A DNA stretch of 55,168 nucleotides from an uncultured Eubacteriales bacterium (GTDB lineage Bacteria > Bacillota > Clostridia > Oscillospirales > Oscillospiraceae): the NCBI GenBank assembly GCA_900545815.1, contig URAM01000009.1, forward strand, positions 1-55,168. The letters run 5' to 3'. The notes beneath the pieces were generated by a model, which searched no databases, was not told the DNA's origin, and was given only the letters and a program-made list of their open reading frames with translations. Shown one piece after another: positions 32,347 through 41,333 of the stretch (the stretch's first letter is position 1; each line of letters opens with the position of its first letter). The position numbers were made by a program, and so were the translations under genes.

Positions 32347-33705
32347 TCAGTTGCGCAGGCTGTGGAGGGGCGCTGGGATGCGGCCGCCGCGGGCGATGAA
32401 GTCGGCGGAGGACTCCGGATGCACTGGCATGACAGGAGCAGAACCCAACAGGCCGCCCAATTCCACTCGTTCGCCCACCTGCTTGCCCATGGCGGGGATG
32501 ACACGGACAGCGGTGGTCTTGTTGTTGATCATGCCGATGGCCGCTTCGTCTGCGATGATAGCGGAGATGGTCTCGCTGGTAGTATCACCAGGGATGGCGA
32601 TCATGTCCAGACCCACAGAGCAGACGCAGGTCATGGCTTCCAGCTTGTCCATGGTCAGCACGCCGGATTCGGCAGCGGCGATCATGCCTTCATCCTCGCT
32701 CACCGGGATGAACGCGCCGGACAGGCCGCCTACATGGCTGGATGCCATGACGCCGCCCTTTTTCACGGCGTCGTTCAGCAGCGCCAGGGCTGCGGTGGTG
32801 CCATGGGTGCCGCAACGCTCCAGCCCCAGTTCTTCCAAGATCCGCGCCACCGAATCGCCGATGGCGGGGGTGGGCGCCAAGGACAGGTCTACGATCCCAA
32901 AGGGTACATCCAGCCGCTGGCTGGCTTCCCGTGCCACCAACTGACCCATACGAGTGACCCGAAAAGCGGTCTTTTTGATGGTCTCCGCCACCACGTCAAA
33001 GGGCTGACCCTTGACGGCCTGAAGGGCGTGATGCACTACGCCGGGGCCGGAGACGCCCACATTGATGATGGTCTCCGCCTCGCCCACACCGTGGAACGCA
33101 CCGGCCATAAAGGGGTTATCTTCCACCGCATTGCAGAACACCACCAGCTTGGCGCAGCCAAAGCCGGCCTGCTCAGCGGTGCGCAGGGCGGTCTTTTTCA
33201 CTGTCTCCCCCATGAGCCGCACGGCGTCCATGTTGATGCCCGCTCGGGTGGAACCCACATTGACAGAGGAGCAGACGTACTCGGTGCTGGCCAGGGCTTC
33301 CGGAATGGATGCGATGAGCTTCCGATCGCCATCGGTCATGCCCTTCTGCACCAGGGCGGAGTAGCCGCCGATGAAGTTGACGCCGCAGGTCTTGGCCGCC
33401 CGATCCATGGCCTGGGCGAAGGGGACGTAATCCGAGGTGTCGCTGGCCGCCGCCACCAGAGCCATGGGGGTGACGGAAATGCGCTTATTGACGATGGGGA
33501 TGCCGAATTCCAGCTCGATCTGTTCGCCGGTGGACACCAGACGTTCGGCGTGGCGGCAGATCTTGTCATAGATCTTCCGGCAGGCTTCCACCGGATCGCT
33601 GTTGCAGCAGGAGAGCAGGGAGATGCCCATGGTGATGGTACGGATGTCCAGGTGCTGCTGGTCGATCATGTCGATGGTCTGTAAAATTTCATTTCTGCTG
33701 AGCAT
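32347..33705 (-). CDS. DUF711/PFL-family protein (UPF0210)
   Basis: A 452-residue protein of UPF0210, whose structure resembles pyruvate-formate-lyase-type folds but whose reaction is unproved. It starts LSRNEILQTIDMIDQQHLDIRTITMGISL, and has CCNSD near residue 33, IPIVNKRISVTP, YVCSSVNVGSTRAGINMDAV and a glycine-rich C-terminal part (VMASSHVGGLSGAFIPVSED). It pairs with the ACT-domain gene 13 bases upstream, an arrangement conserved across Firmicutes and archaea. GAGGTG precedes the ATG. Full length, no oddities. Confidence 0.9.
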   Translation of the reverse strand: MLSRNEILQTIDMIDQQHLDIRTITMGISLLSCCNSDPVEACRKIYDKICRHAERLVSTGEQIELEFGIPIVNKRISVTPMALVAAASDTSDYVPFAQAMDRAAKTCGVNFIGGYSALVQKGMTDGDRKLIASIPEALASTEYVCSSVNVGSTRAGINMDAVRLMGETVKKTALRTAEQAGFGCAKLVVFCNAVEDNPFMAGAFHGVGEAETIINVGVSGPGVVHHALQAVKGQPFDVVAETIKKTAFRVTRMGQLVAREASQRLDVPFGIVDLSLAPTPAIGDSVARILEELGLERCGTHGTTAALALLNDAVKKGGVMASSHVGGLSGAFIPVSEDEGMIAAAESGVLTMDKLEAMTCVCSVGLDMIAIPGDTTSETISAIIADEAAIGMINNKTTAVRVIPAMGKQVGERVELGGLLGSAPVMPVHPESSADFIARGGRIPAPLHSLRN

Positions 33706-33718
33706 AACGACACCTCAC

Positions 33719-33988
33719 TTAAATCCGATGCATGGCGTTGAAGATGTCCTCCCGCTGGATGTGGATGTCCAGCGCCTGCTTGATGCCCTCTTCCTTCATC
33801 ATCTTGATCAGTTCCGCAATGGGCAGCTCACAGTGGGTGGCATCCACCATCATGATCATGGTGAAATACCCCTGCAAAACGGTCTGGCTGATGTCCAGGA
33901 CGTTGACTTGATATTTGGCCAGCAGATTGCAGACGTTGGCGATGATGCCAACGCGGTCCTTGCCGACGACAGTGACAATGGCTCGCAT
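33719..33988 (-). CDS. ACT-domain protein (UPF0237)
   Basis: An 89-residue stand-alone ACT domain: AIVTVVGKDRVGIIANVCNL, then ILDIS-type NVLDISQTVLQGYFTMIMMVD. ACT domains bind small ligands such as amino acids. UPF0237 proteins accompany DUF711 proteins and probably regulate them. AAGGAG lies 8 bases before the ATG. It is 15 bases after the YfbR gene on the same strand. Confidence 0.92.
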   Translation of the reverse strand: MRAIVTVVGKDRVGIIANVCNLLAKYQVNVLDISQTVLQGYFTMIMMVDATHCELPIAELIKMMKEEGIKQALDIHIQREDIFNAMHRI

Positions 33989-34003
33989 AATATTTTCTCC
34001 TTT

Positions 34004-34600
34004 TTAAAACATCGTGTGTGTGCTTCCGTTCAACTGGTCCAGCGTCAGTTCGAAGCTGGGCAGATAGTGCTGGATAAAATACCCCAGTGCTGGCAGAGGA
34101 TTGGCCTGAAGGGCGTCCCAGATCTGCACCTGGGCGGTTTGGAACTCTCCGTTGCCCGCCTTGCGCTCCTTGACGCATTTCAGGTAGGCGTCCAGCTTGT
34201 CCGCCGCCTTCACCACCGCCTCCAACTCCGGGTCGGGGTGGAGCAGGTAGGGGGCGTAGTCCCCCCGCAGTTCCTCCGGCAGCAGCTCCAGCAGCCGGTT
34301 GGCTGCCGTCTCCTCCACCTCTTTGTAAGAGGCGCGAAGGGCTGGGTTGTAATATTTGATGGGGGTGGGCAGATCGCCGGTCAAAATTTCCGTGGCATCG
34401 TGGTAAAGCGCCAACAGAACAGCTTGGCCAGGGTCGATGTGACCGCCGAAGTGCTTGTTCTGGAGGAGCGCCAGGGCGTGCGCCAGGATGGCCACCATGT
34501 GGGAGTGCTCCTGGATGTTCTCCGGCTCCGTGTTGCGCATGAGCGCCCAGCGCTGGATGTAGCGCATCCGAGCCAGCAGGGCATAAAAATGACCGTCCAT
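34004..34600 (-). CDS. yfbR: YfbR-like 5'-deoxynucleotidase (HD superfamily)
   Basis: A 198-residue HD phosphohydrolase. The metal ligands are seen in ENIQEHSHMVAILAHALA and ALYHDATEILTGDLPTP, and the distal Asp in VVKAADKLDAYLKCVKE. YfbR dephosphorylates deoxyribonucleoside 5'-monophosphates. It is first in the operon yfbR-ACT-DUF711-LOG. A GGGGGA ribosome binding site lies 6 bases upstream of the ATG. Divergent from mtaB. Confidence 0.92.
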   Translation of the reverse strand: MDGHFYALLARMRYIQRWALMRNTEPENIQEHSHMVAILAHALALLQNKHFGGHIDPGQAVLLALYHDATEILTGDLPTPIKYYNPALRASYKEVEETAANRLLELLPEELRGDYAPYLLHPDPELEAVVKAADKLDAYLKCVKERKAGNGEFQTAQVQIWDALQANPLPALGYFIQHYLPSFELTLDQLNGSTHTMF

Positions 34601-34726
34601 GGACGTCCCCCTTTTTCTCTGTTACAGTAAAGGATTTTATTTATTTTATCACACGCAAAACTCTCTTGTAAATGTCCAGCTTCTACAATATTTGTTGGAA
34701 AAATCAATGCACAGAGCGCAGATTCC

Positions 34727-34735
34727 TGCTATAAT
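34727..34735 (+). promoter_or_regulatory. extended -10 promoter of mtaB
   Basis: TGCTATAAT (TGn plus perfect -10) lies 76 bases before the mtaB start. The -35 is weak (ATGCAC). Confidence 0.55.
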
Positions 34736-34810
34736 AAAAAATTGAACTGCTTTTCCCCTCTTTTCCCCCATCGGAGAGGGGTTCTCAATTTCCGGCAAGG
34801 AGAATTTTTT

Positions 34811-36103
34811 ATGCGCTATGCCATTTACACCCTTGGCTGCAAGGTCAACCAGTATGAGACGCAGGCCATGGAGACTATTTTGACCGGCCGCGGCCACACC
34901 CTCACGGAGTTTGACGCAGAGGCCGATGTGTATATCATCAACACCTGTTCCGTCACCGCTGTCAGCGACAAAAAGTGCCGGAACATGATCCGCCGCACCA
35001 AGCGTGCCCATCCGGACGCTCTCATCGCCGTCTGCGGCTGCTACGCCCAAGCCAAGCCGGAGGAAGTGGCTGGCTTGGAGGTAGATCTGGTGGCAGGCAC
35101 CGGCGACCGGATGGCTTTTTTGGATCAGGTGGAGCAGGCCACGCTGGATCGCTCCGCCGCCGCCTGGGTATCTGTAGACAATGCGCTGAAACGGCACGAT
35201 TTTGAAGTGCTCCCCGCCGGCGGTTTGGTGGGGCGCACCCGAGCCATGCTCAAGGTGGAGGACGGGTGCGGCAACTTCTGTACCTACTGCATCATCCCCT
35301 TCACCCGTGGGCCGGTGCGCAGCGAATCCATTGACGCCGCTGTGACCCAGGCCAAGGCACTTGCCGAGGCAGGGTACCACGAGATCGTTCTCACCGGCAT
35401 CGAAATCTCCAGCTGGGGACAAGATCTGGAAGGGGATGTCTCCCTCATCGACCTGTTGGAAGCTCTCTGCCATGCCGTCCCCGCCCTGCGGGTGCGGCTG
35501 GGCAGTTTGGAGCCCCGCACCATCACCGAGGATTTCTGCCGCCGGGCGTCTGCCCTGCCCAACCTCTGCCCCCACTTCCATCTGTCCCTCCAGTCGGGCA
35601 GCAATGCCACCTTGAAACGGATGAACCGGAAGTACACGGCGGAGCGATTTTTGGAGAGTTGCCGTCTGCTGCGTCAGTATTTTGACCGGCCTGCCATCAC
35701 CACCGACTTGATCTGCGGCTTTGCAGGCGAGACAGAGGAGGAGTTTGCGGAAACCCTGGCTATGATCGAAACAGCCGATTTTTCCGCCATGCACATCTTC
35801 CCCTACTCCCGCCGGAGCGGCACGGTGGCCGACCGGATGCCCGACCAGCTGCCCAACGCCGTCAAGGACGCCCGCTGTCATCAGGCGGCTACGGTTGCGG
35901 CTGAGATGGAGCAGCGCTATTTGGAGCGCTGGGTGGGCGAAACCCTGCCGGTGCTCTTTGAAGAAGAAGCGGACGGACTGTGGCGGGGACACGCTCCCAA
36001 CTATGTGGCGGTGTACGCCGCTGGCGTTGACCTGCACAACGTGCTGAAAGACGTAAAAATCACCGGCCTGCATGGACAGGCTTTAGAGGGCGTCATTCTG
36101 TGA
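34811..36103 (+). CDS. mtaB: tRNA t6A37 methylthiotransferase MtaB
   Basis: A 430-residue radical-SAM enzyme that adds a methylthio group to t6A37 of ANN-decoding tRNAs. The UPF0004 domain has conserved Cys in TLGCKVNQYE, NTCSVT and VCGCYAQ. The radical-SAM cluster is VEDGCGNFCTYCIIPFTRGP. The GCKVNQYE start separates MtaB from MiaB (which has GCQMN). A short TRAM-like tail ends the protein. AAGGAGAA precedes ATG 34811. The cysteine desulfurase 33 bases downstream could supply its sulfur. Confidence 0.95.
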   Translation: MRYAIYTLGCKVNQYETQAMETILTGRGHTLTEFDAEADVYIINTCSVTAVSDKKCRNMIRRTKRAHPDALIAVCGCYAQAKPEEVAGLEVDLVAGTGDRMAFLDQVEQATLDRSAAAWVSVDNALKRHDFEVLPAGGLVGRTRAMLKVEDGCGNFCTYCIIPFTRGPVRSESIDAAVTQAKALAEAGYHEIVLTGIEISSWGQDLEGDVSLIDLLEALCHAVPALRVRLGSLEPRTITEDFCRRASALPNLCPHFHLSLQSGSNATLKRMNRKYTAERFLESCRLLRQYFDRPAITTDLICGFAGETEEEFAETLAMIETADFSAMHIFPYSRRSGTVADRMPDQLPNAVKDARCHQAATVAAEMEQRYLERWVGETLPVLFEEEADGLWRGHAPNYVAVYAAGVDLHNVLKDVKITGLHGQALEGVIL

Positions 36104-36136
36104 CCCCAATCCAATGAGAAAATCAGGTGAACCATT

Positions 36137-37276
36137 ATGATCGCATATTTAGATAACGCCGCCACTACCCCAGTCTCCCCCGAGGCCGCACAGGCGGCCT
36201 GCAACGCCATGACCACTGACTTCGGCAACCCTTCCACCCAATATCCCCTGGGCAAGGCGGCAAAAAAAGCACTGGACGGCCACCGAAAGGCGGTAGCGGA
36301 CGCCCTGGGCTGCAAGCCTGCCGAGGTGGTGTTCACCTCCTGCGGCACCGAGAGTGACAACTGGGCGCTGCGGCTGGGCGCACAGAAAAACCGCCGCAAA
36401 GGGCGTCACATCATCACCACTGCCTTTGAACACTCCGCCATTTTGCAGACCTGCCATGAGATGGAGGCAGAAGGGTGGGAAGTGACCTACCTGATGCCGA
36501 ACCGGCAGGGGCAGATCTCCCTGGACGATCTCAAAGCCGCCCTGCGGCCGGACACGGTGCTGGTGTCCATGATGTTGGTGAACAACGAGCTGGGCTGTGT
36601 CCTGCCGGTAAAGGAGGCGGCGGCGCTGGTCAAAGCCTATGACAAGCAGATTTTGTTCCACACAGACGCCGTGCAGGGGTTTTTGAAAGTGCCCTTCACT
36701 CCCGCTGGGCTGGGAGTTGACCTGCTCTCCCTCAGCGGGCATAAGATCCACGCCCCCAAGGGCATCGGCGCACTGTATATCCGGCAGGGGCTTCCGCTGA
36801 AACCCTTCATCCTGGGCGGCGGGCAGGAGAACGGGCTTCGGTCGGGCACCGAGCCGACCGGTCAGATCGCCGCTTTCGCCGTAGCCTGTCAGACGGGTAA
36901 GGAGAAGATGGCACAATCTCTGGCGCATATGAACCAGCTGAAAGCCTACACCCTGGAACGGCTCCATGCGGAAGTGCCCCAGGTGGAGGAGATCATCTCT
37001 GGTGACGCCCCTCATATTTTGGCGCTGACCCTGCCCGGTTATAAGAGCGAAGTGCTGGTGCGGGTGATGGGGGACAAGGGGGTTTGCATCTCCGCCGGAT
37101 CCGCCTGCCATCGTGGGAAGGCCAGCCATGTGTATGAGGTGATGGGGCTGACCAAACCCCAGCGGGACGGGGCGTTTCGGGTGTCCTTCTCCGACTGGAG
37201 TACCAAGGAGGACGTGGACTGCTTCGTGCAGGCGCTGAAGGAGACGCAGGAGATGCTGTTTCCGACGATGAGCTGA
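36137..37276 (+). CDS. cysteine desulfurase (NifS/IscS family)
   Basis: A 379-residue PLP enzyme that takes sulfur from cysteine for Fe-S clusters and tRNA thiolation. It opens YLDNAATTPVSPEA. The PLP lysine is in SLSGHKIHAPKGIGALY, and the persulfide Cys is in CISAGSACHRGKASHV. The active-site loop is short, as in the NifS-like group II or IscS-like clostridial forms. It follows mtaB in the same orientation; no iscU is adjacent. An AGGTGA ribosome binding site lies 6 bases upstream. Confidence 0.94.
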   Translation: MIAYLDNAATTPVSPEAAQAACNAMTTDFGNPSTQYPLGKAAKKALDGHRKAVADALGCKPAEVVFTSCGTESDNWALRLGAQKNRRKGRHIITTAFEHSAILQTCHEMEAEGWEVTYLMPNRQGQISLDDLKAALRPDTVLVSMMLVNNELGCVLPVKEAAALVKAYDKQILFHTDAVQGFLKVPFTPAGLGVDLLSLSGHKIHAPKGIGALYIRQGLPLKPFILGGGQENGLRSGTEPTGQIAAFAVACQTGKEKMAQSLAHMNQLKAYTLERLHAEVPQVEEIISGDAPHILALTLPGYKSEVLVRVMGDKGVCISAGSACHRGKASHVYEVMGLTKPQRDGAFRVSFSDWSTKEDVDCFVQALKETQEMLFPTMS

Positions 37277-37317
37277 TCATCCTCGACACTTATCTATCCA
37301 AAGAGACGATCATCAAG

Positions 37318-37347
37318 GCCGCTCTGTCATCTGACAGGGCGGTTTTT
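37318..37347 (+). terminator. terminator of mtaB-desulfurase
   Basis: Arms GCCGCTCTGTCA / TGACAGGGCGGT with a 2-base loop and a T-run. Confidence 0.85.
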
Positions 37348-37360
37348 CCTTGACACATCA

Positions 37361-37396
37361 GCTTTTTCCCGCTCCCTGGTTGCTTTTTCCCGCTCC
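37361..37396. repeat. two 15-bp direct repeats at the PNP promoter
   Basis: GCTTTTTCCCGCTCC at 37361-37375 and again at 37382-37396, offset by 21 bases (two helical turns). The second copy overlaps the -35 region of the promoter below, which suggests a regulator site. Confidence 0.7.
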
Positions 37397-37408
37397 GCAA
37401 GGTACAAT
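37380..37408 (+). promoter_or_regulatory. promoter of the purine-nucleoside phosphorylase operon
   Basis: TTGCTT, 17 bases, TACAAT, 69 bases before the start. A short CCCC/GGGG hairpin lies in the leader. Confidence 0.6.
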
Positions 37409-37476
37409 AGAATCTGTATTTTTTCAACGATTTCTACACGACAACGCCCCGTCATGGGGTGAGCTAGGAGGTTGTT

Positions 37477-38304
37477 ATGCAGTTTACATTTGAACAGTAT
37501 CAGCAGAGCGCGGACTATCTGCGCAGTCAGATTGGAACATTCACCCCCAAGGTGTTATTGATCTTAGGCTCCGGGCTGGGTTATCTGGCCAACGAAGTGG
37601 AAAACCCTATCGCCGTGCCCTATGGCGACATCCCCCACTTTATGACGTCTACGGCGCCCGGTCATGCAGGCCGGCTGGTCTTCGGGCAGCTGGAAGGACA
37701 GGACGTGGCCATGATGCAGGGGCGGTTCCACCACTATGAGGGGTACTCCTTTGAGGAAGTGACCTTCGCCGTGCGGGTACTCCGTCTGCTGGGGGCTGAC
37801 ACCCTGTTCGTCACCAACGCTGCCGGCTGTGTGAATGTGGACTGGCACGCTGGGGAGCTGATGGTCATCGAAGACCACATCAAGCTCATCCTGGACTCCC
37901 CCCTCTGCGGCCCCAACCTGAAGGAATTCGGCCCCCGGTTCCCGGACAGCTCCTACAACTACACTCCCGCCCTGCGCAAGATCGCACACCAAGTGGCGGA
38001 CGAGCTGAAGATTCCGGTGCGGAAGGGCGTTTATATGTACATGCCCGGCCCCCAGTATGAATCTCCCGCGGAGATCCGTGCCGCTCGCATCTTGGGTGCG
38101 GACGCGGTAGGTATGTCCACTGTTCCCGAAGTCATCGTGGCCCGCCACTGCGGGATGCAGGTGCTGGGCGTGACCATGCTGACCAACATGGCGGCTGGCA
38201 TTCTGGATCAGCCCTTGACCGAGGAGGAAGTGCTCATCGCCGCTGAGGCAGGCAAGGCACAGTTCTCTGCCCTCATCCGTGGCTGTCTGCGCCGCTTATC
38301 CTGA
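37477..38304 (+). CDS. purine-nucleoside phosphorylase, trimeric class
   Basis: A 275-residue PNP that splits (deoxy)inosine and guanosine with phosphate. Signatures are LILGSGLGYLANEV, GHAGRLVFG, GRFHHYEGY, VTNAAGCVN, the GPQYESPAEIRAARILGADAVGMSTVPEV block and the LTNMAAG phosphate region. That pattern is the trimeric PunA-like type. The ribosome binding site is AGGAGG 6 bases upstream. It is first of a long operon and lies 17 bases before the MTA/SAH deaminase, giving a purine-salvage pair. Confidence 0.95.
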   Translation: MQFTFEQYQQSADYLRSQIGTFTPKVLLILGSGLGYLANEVENPIAVPYGDIPHFMTSTAPGHAGRLVFGQLEGQDVAMMQGRFHHYEGYSFEEVTFAVRVLRLLGADTLFVTNAAGCVNVDWHAGELMVIEDHIKLILDSPLCGPNLKEFGPRFPDSSYNYTPALRKIAHQVADELKIPVRKGVYMYMPGPQYESPAEIRAARILGADAVGMSTVPEVIVARHCGMQVLGVTMLTNMAAGILDQPLTEEEVLIAAEAGKAQFSALIRGCLRRLS

Positions 38305-38321
38305 ACAAGGAGGAGTTTCTC

Positions 38322-39632
38322 ATGAAAACACTGCTGAAAAATTTCACTATCGTCACCATGAACGAGAATCTGGACGTGCTGAAGGACGCCTATCTCATTG
38401 TGGAAGACGGCAAGATTACCGAAGTGGCCGCTGGTGCTGCCACTGGCGACTTTGACGAGGTCATCGATGGCCAGAACAAGCAGGTATTGATGCCCGGCCT
38501 GGTGAACACCCACTGCCATGTGCCCATGGTGCTCATGCGCGGGTACGGCGGCGGTCACGACCTGAACACCTGGTTGAACCAGTATATTTTCCCGGTGGAA
38601 GACAAGCTCACCACCCAATCCATCCGTGCCGGTACGGCCCTGGGCGCGGCGGAGATGATCGCAAGCGGTATCACTTCCTTTGCGGATATGTACTATTTCT
38701 GTGACGACATGGCAGAGGTGACTCTGGAGGCTGGTCTGAACCTGAACCTGTCTCGCGGCACCACCGTGTTCACCAAGTTGGACGACCCTGCCACCTTTGT
38801 CCCTTGTCAGGAAGCCATCGCTCTGGCGGAGAAGTGGAACGGCGCCAACAACGGCCAGATCAAGATCGACTTCTCCATTCACGGGGAATACACCTCCTTC
38901 CTCTCCCCCAACCTGTGGGACTACCTGGCAGGCTACGCCAGCGAGCACCACCTGGGGATGCACGTCCATGTGTCCGAGACCAAGGCGGAGCATGAGGAGT
39001 GCAAGGCGCGTCACGGCGGGCTGACCCCACTCCAGGTGCTGGATCAGCACGGCGTGTGGACTGGCACCCGCGGCATGGCCGCTCACTGCGTGTGGACGGA
39101 GCCGGAGGACTGGAAGCTGATGGCCGAACGGGGCATCTCTGTGCTCCACTGCCCCACCTCCAACCTGAAGCTGGGTTCCGGCATCGCTCCGGTGCCCTCC
39201 ATGATGGCCGCTGGGGTCAACGTGACCCTGGGCACCGACGGAGCCAGCAGCAATAACGATCTGGACTTGTTCAACGAGATCAAGCTGGCCGCTATGCTCC
39301 ACAAGGGCGCCAACCTGGACGCCACCATCCTGCCCACGGCGGAAGTGCTGAAGATGGCCACCGTCAACGGTGCGAAGGCCCTGGGGCGGAAGGCCGGTGT
39401 GCTGGCCGCTGGCTGGGATGCGGACTTGATCGCGCTGGACTTTGACCGTCCCCACCTGAAGCCCTGTCACGATGTGATGGAGAACCTGGTGTACTCCGCC
39501 AAGAGCAGCGATGTGGTGCTGAACATGACTGGCGGGAAAATTCTCTACCGGAATGGATTCTTTTCCACTCTGGATATGGATAGAATAGACCATGAACTGG
39601 AACAGGCTCTGCCGACGCTCTTCGGCAACTGA
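38322..39632 (+). CDS. mtaD: 5-methylthioadenosine/S-adenosylhomocysteine deaminase-like amidohydrolase
   Basis: A 436-residue metal-dependent amidohydrolase. The metal residues are in MPGLVNTHCHVPMVLMRG, HVHVSETKAEHEEC, MAAHCVWTEPEDW and LGTDGASSNNDLDLF. The N-terminal composite strand domain and the sequence ALGAAEMIASGITSFADMYYF match MtaD/SsnA-type deaminases. It would convert MTA, SAH or adenosine to the inosine form, which the PNP upstream can cleave. AAGGAGG lies 9 bases before the ATG. Confidence 0.9.
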   Translation: MKTLLKNFTIVTMNENLDVLKDAYLIVEDGKITEVAAGAATGDFDEVIDGQNKQVLMPGLVNTHCHVPMVLMRGYGGGHDLNTWLNQYIFPVEDKLTTQSIRAGTALGAAEMIASGITSFADMYYFCDDMAEVTLEAGLNLNLSRGTTVFTKLDDPATFVPCQEAIALAEKWNGANNGQIKIDFSIHGEYTSFLSPNLWDYLAGYASEHHLGMHVHVSETKAEHEECKARHGGLTPLQVLDQHGVWTGTRGMAAHCVWTEPEDWKLMAERGISVLHCPTSNLKLGSGIAPVPSMMAAGVNVTLGTDGASSNNDLDLFNEIKLAAMLHKGANLDATILPTAEVLKMATVNGAKALGRKAGVLAAGWDADLIALDFDRPHLKPCHDVMENLVYSAKSSDVVLNMTGGKILYRNGFFSTLDMDRIDHELEQALPTLFGN

Positions 39633-39695
39633 CGCCCAGTCGGCACGGCCACGTGCTGTGGGAAACGCAATCGCATAAGGGAGGGCCGCGCGCCT

Positions 39696-41300
39696 ATGTC
39701 TGAAAACAAGCAACGCAAAGATACCTTTTTTGGCGGCGCAGCCATTCTCGCCGCTGGCATTATCGTGGTGAAGGTCATCAGCGCCGTCTACAAAATGCCC
39801 CTGGTCAACATCCTGGGCAGCAGCGGTTATGCGGACTTCACCGCCGCCTTCAACATTTTCAACATCCTCTTGACGGTCTCCACCGCCGGTATCCCGGTGG
39901 CCATGTCCAAGATGATCTCCGAGGCCAACGCCTCACGGCGACACAAGCAGACCCATAAGATCTTCCGCGTTTCTATGCTCTTCTTCGGAGCCGTGGGCAT
40001 CTTCTGCTCCCTGGTCATGTTCTTCGGGGCCAACTTCTTCGCCGCCGTTATGAACGACACCAAGGCCGCCGAGTGTATGCGGGTATTAGCGCCGTCGGTG
40101 GCGCTGGTGTCTGGACTGTCGGTGTTCCGTGGGTACGCCCAGGGGTACAGCAACATGACCCCCTCATCGGTGTCTCAGATCATCGAAGCGCTGTTCAAGC
40201 TCATCGTCGGCTTGACCCTGGCCTGGTACTTCATCCGGGTGCTGGGGAAGCCGGACTACATTGGCGCAGCAGGCGCCATCGCTGGCGTCACCGTCTCCGA
40301 GCTTGCCGCTCTGCTCTACATGGCCTGGGACTATCTGCGCACCCAGCGCCACACCCCTTCGCCGGCGCCTTCGGAGCGGCCGGACAGCGCCAAGCGGATC
40401 CTGAAAACCTGTCTGCTGCTGGCTATCCCCATCACCATCACCGCCGCCTCCACCTCCATCATGACTGCTGTGGACAACGCCCTGGTGCTGGGTCGGCTGC
40501 AAAACGCCGGACTGCTGCTCAGCGAGGATGCCGCCAGAAGCCTGATGGGCAACTACACTGGGGTGCAGACAGTCTATCAGATCCCTGCCGCCCTGATGGT
40601 AGCCATCACCGCCTCCGTCATCCCCGCCGTGACCATCTGCTTCACCCAGAAGGATCGGACGGGCGCGGCCAAGATCGTTGGCTCCTCACTGAAAACTGCC
40701 GCTCTGCTGGCCTTCCCCTCCGGCATCGGGATGCTGGTGCTGGGCAAGCCCATCGTGCAGCTGCTCTTCCCCAGCCTGGACGCAGACATCGCCGGCACCA
40801 TTCTGTCCATCCTGGGCATCGCCAACATCTTCGTCTGCCTCATGCTGGTGGCAACTTCCGTACTGCAAGCCTATAACATCCTCTCCCTGCCCATTTTCAC
40901 CATGCTGGCAGGGGGCGTGGTCATGGTGCTCTTTGACTACTTCATGGTAGGCACGGTGCAATTCAACATCTACGGCTCCCCTGTGGGCACCTGCCTGTGC
41001 TTCGGTCTGACCTGCGGGCTGGATCTGCACCTGGTGCGCCGTGTGGTTCCCGGCTGCCCCAATTATGCACAGCTCTTTGGAAAAACCCTGGCCGCCTCTA
41101 TCATCATGGGTGCCGCCGCTTGGGCGGTGTACGGGCTGACCAGCCACCTCATTGGCGTAAAGCTGGCCGTCCTGCTGGCCATCCTGCTGGCGGTGGTGCT
41201 GTATGCTGTACTGCTGGTACTGCTCCAGGTGCTAACCAAGGATGATCTTTCCCTGATGCCCAAGGGAGATAAGATCGCAAAATTACTGCACATCAACTGA
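39696..41300 (+). CDS. SpoVB/YabM-like polysaccharide flippase (MVF superfamily)
   Basis: A 534-residue membrane protein with about fourteen helices. It starts TFFGGAAILAAGIIVVKVISAVYKMPLVNILG, and has FRGYAQGYSNMTPSSVSQIIEAL and LQNAGL, all typical of SpoVB/YabM relatives. Such proteins flip lipid-linked precursors for spore cortex or wall. It lies directly upstream of mazG, as yabM does in Bacillus, so YabM is the closest positional match. GGGAGGG precedes the ATG. Confidence 0.9.
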   Translation: MSENKQRKDTFFGGAAILAAGIIVVKVISAVYKMPLVNILGSSGYADFTAAFNIFNILLTVSTAGIPVAMSKMISEANASRRHKQTHKIFRVSMLFFGAVGIFCSLVMFFGANFFAAVMNDTKAAECMRVLAPSVALVSGLSVFRGYAQGYSNMTPSSVSQIIEALFKLIVGLTLAWYFIRVLGKPDYIGAAGAIAGVTVSELAALLYMAWDYLRTQRHTPSPAPSERPDSAKRILKTCLLLAIPITITAASTSIMTAVDNALVLGRLQNAGLLLSEDAARSLMGNYTGVQTVYQIPAALMVAITASVIPAVTICFTQKDRTGAAKIVGSSLKTAALLAFPSGIGMLVLGKPIVQLLFPSLDADIAGTILSILGIANIFVCLMLVATSVLQAYNILSLPIFTMLAGGVVMVLFDYFMVGTVQFNIYGSPVGTCLCFGLTCGLDLHLVRRVVPGCPNYAQLFGKTLAASIIMGAAAWAVYGLTSHLIGVKLAVLLAILLAVVLYAVLLVLLQVLTKDDLSLMPKGDKIAKLLHIN

Positions 41301-41333
41301 ATCAAATTACTGCGTAAGATAAGAGGGAAAACT

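Noticed and set aside
32341..33684. A 447-codon plus-strand frame across the DUF711 gene
   Set aside because: Antisense shadow; the DUF711 gene on the minus strand has clear family motifs and operon context.
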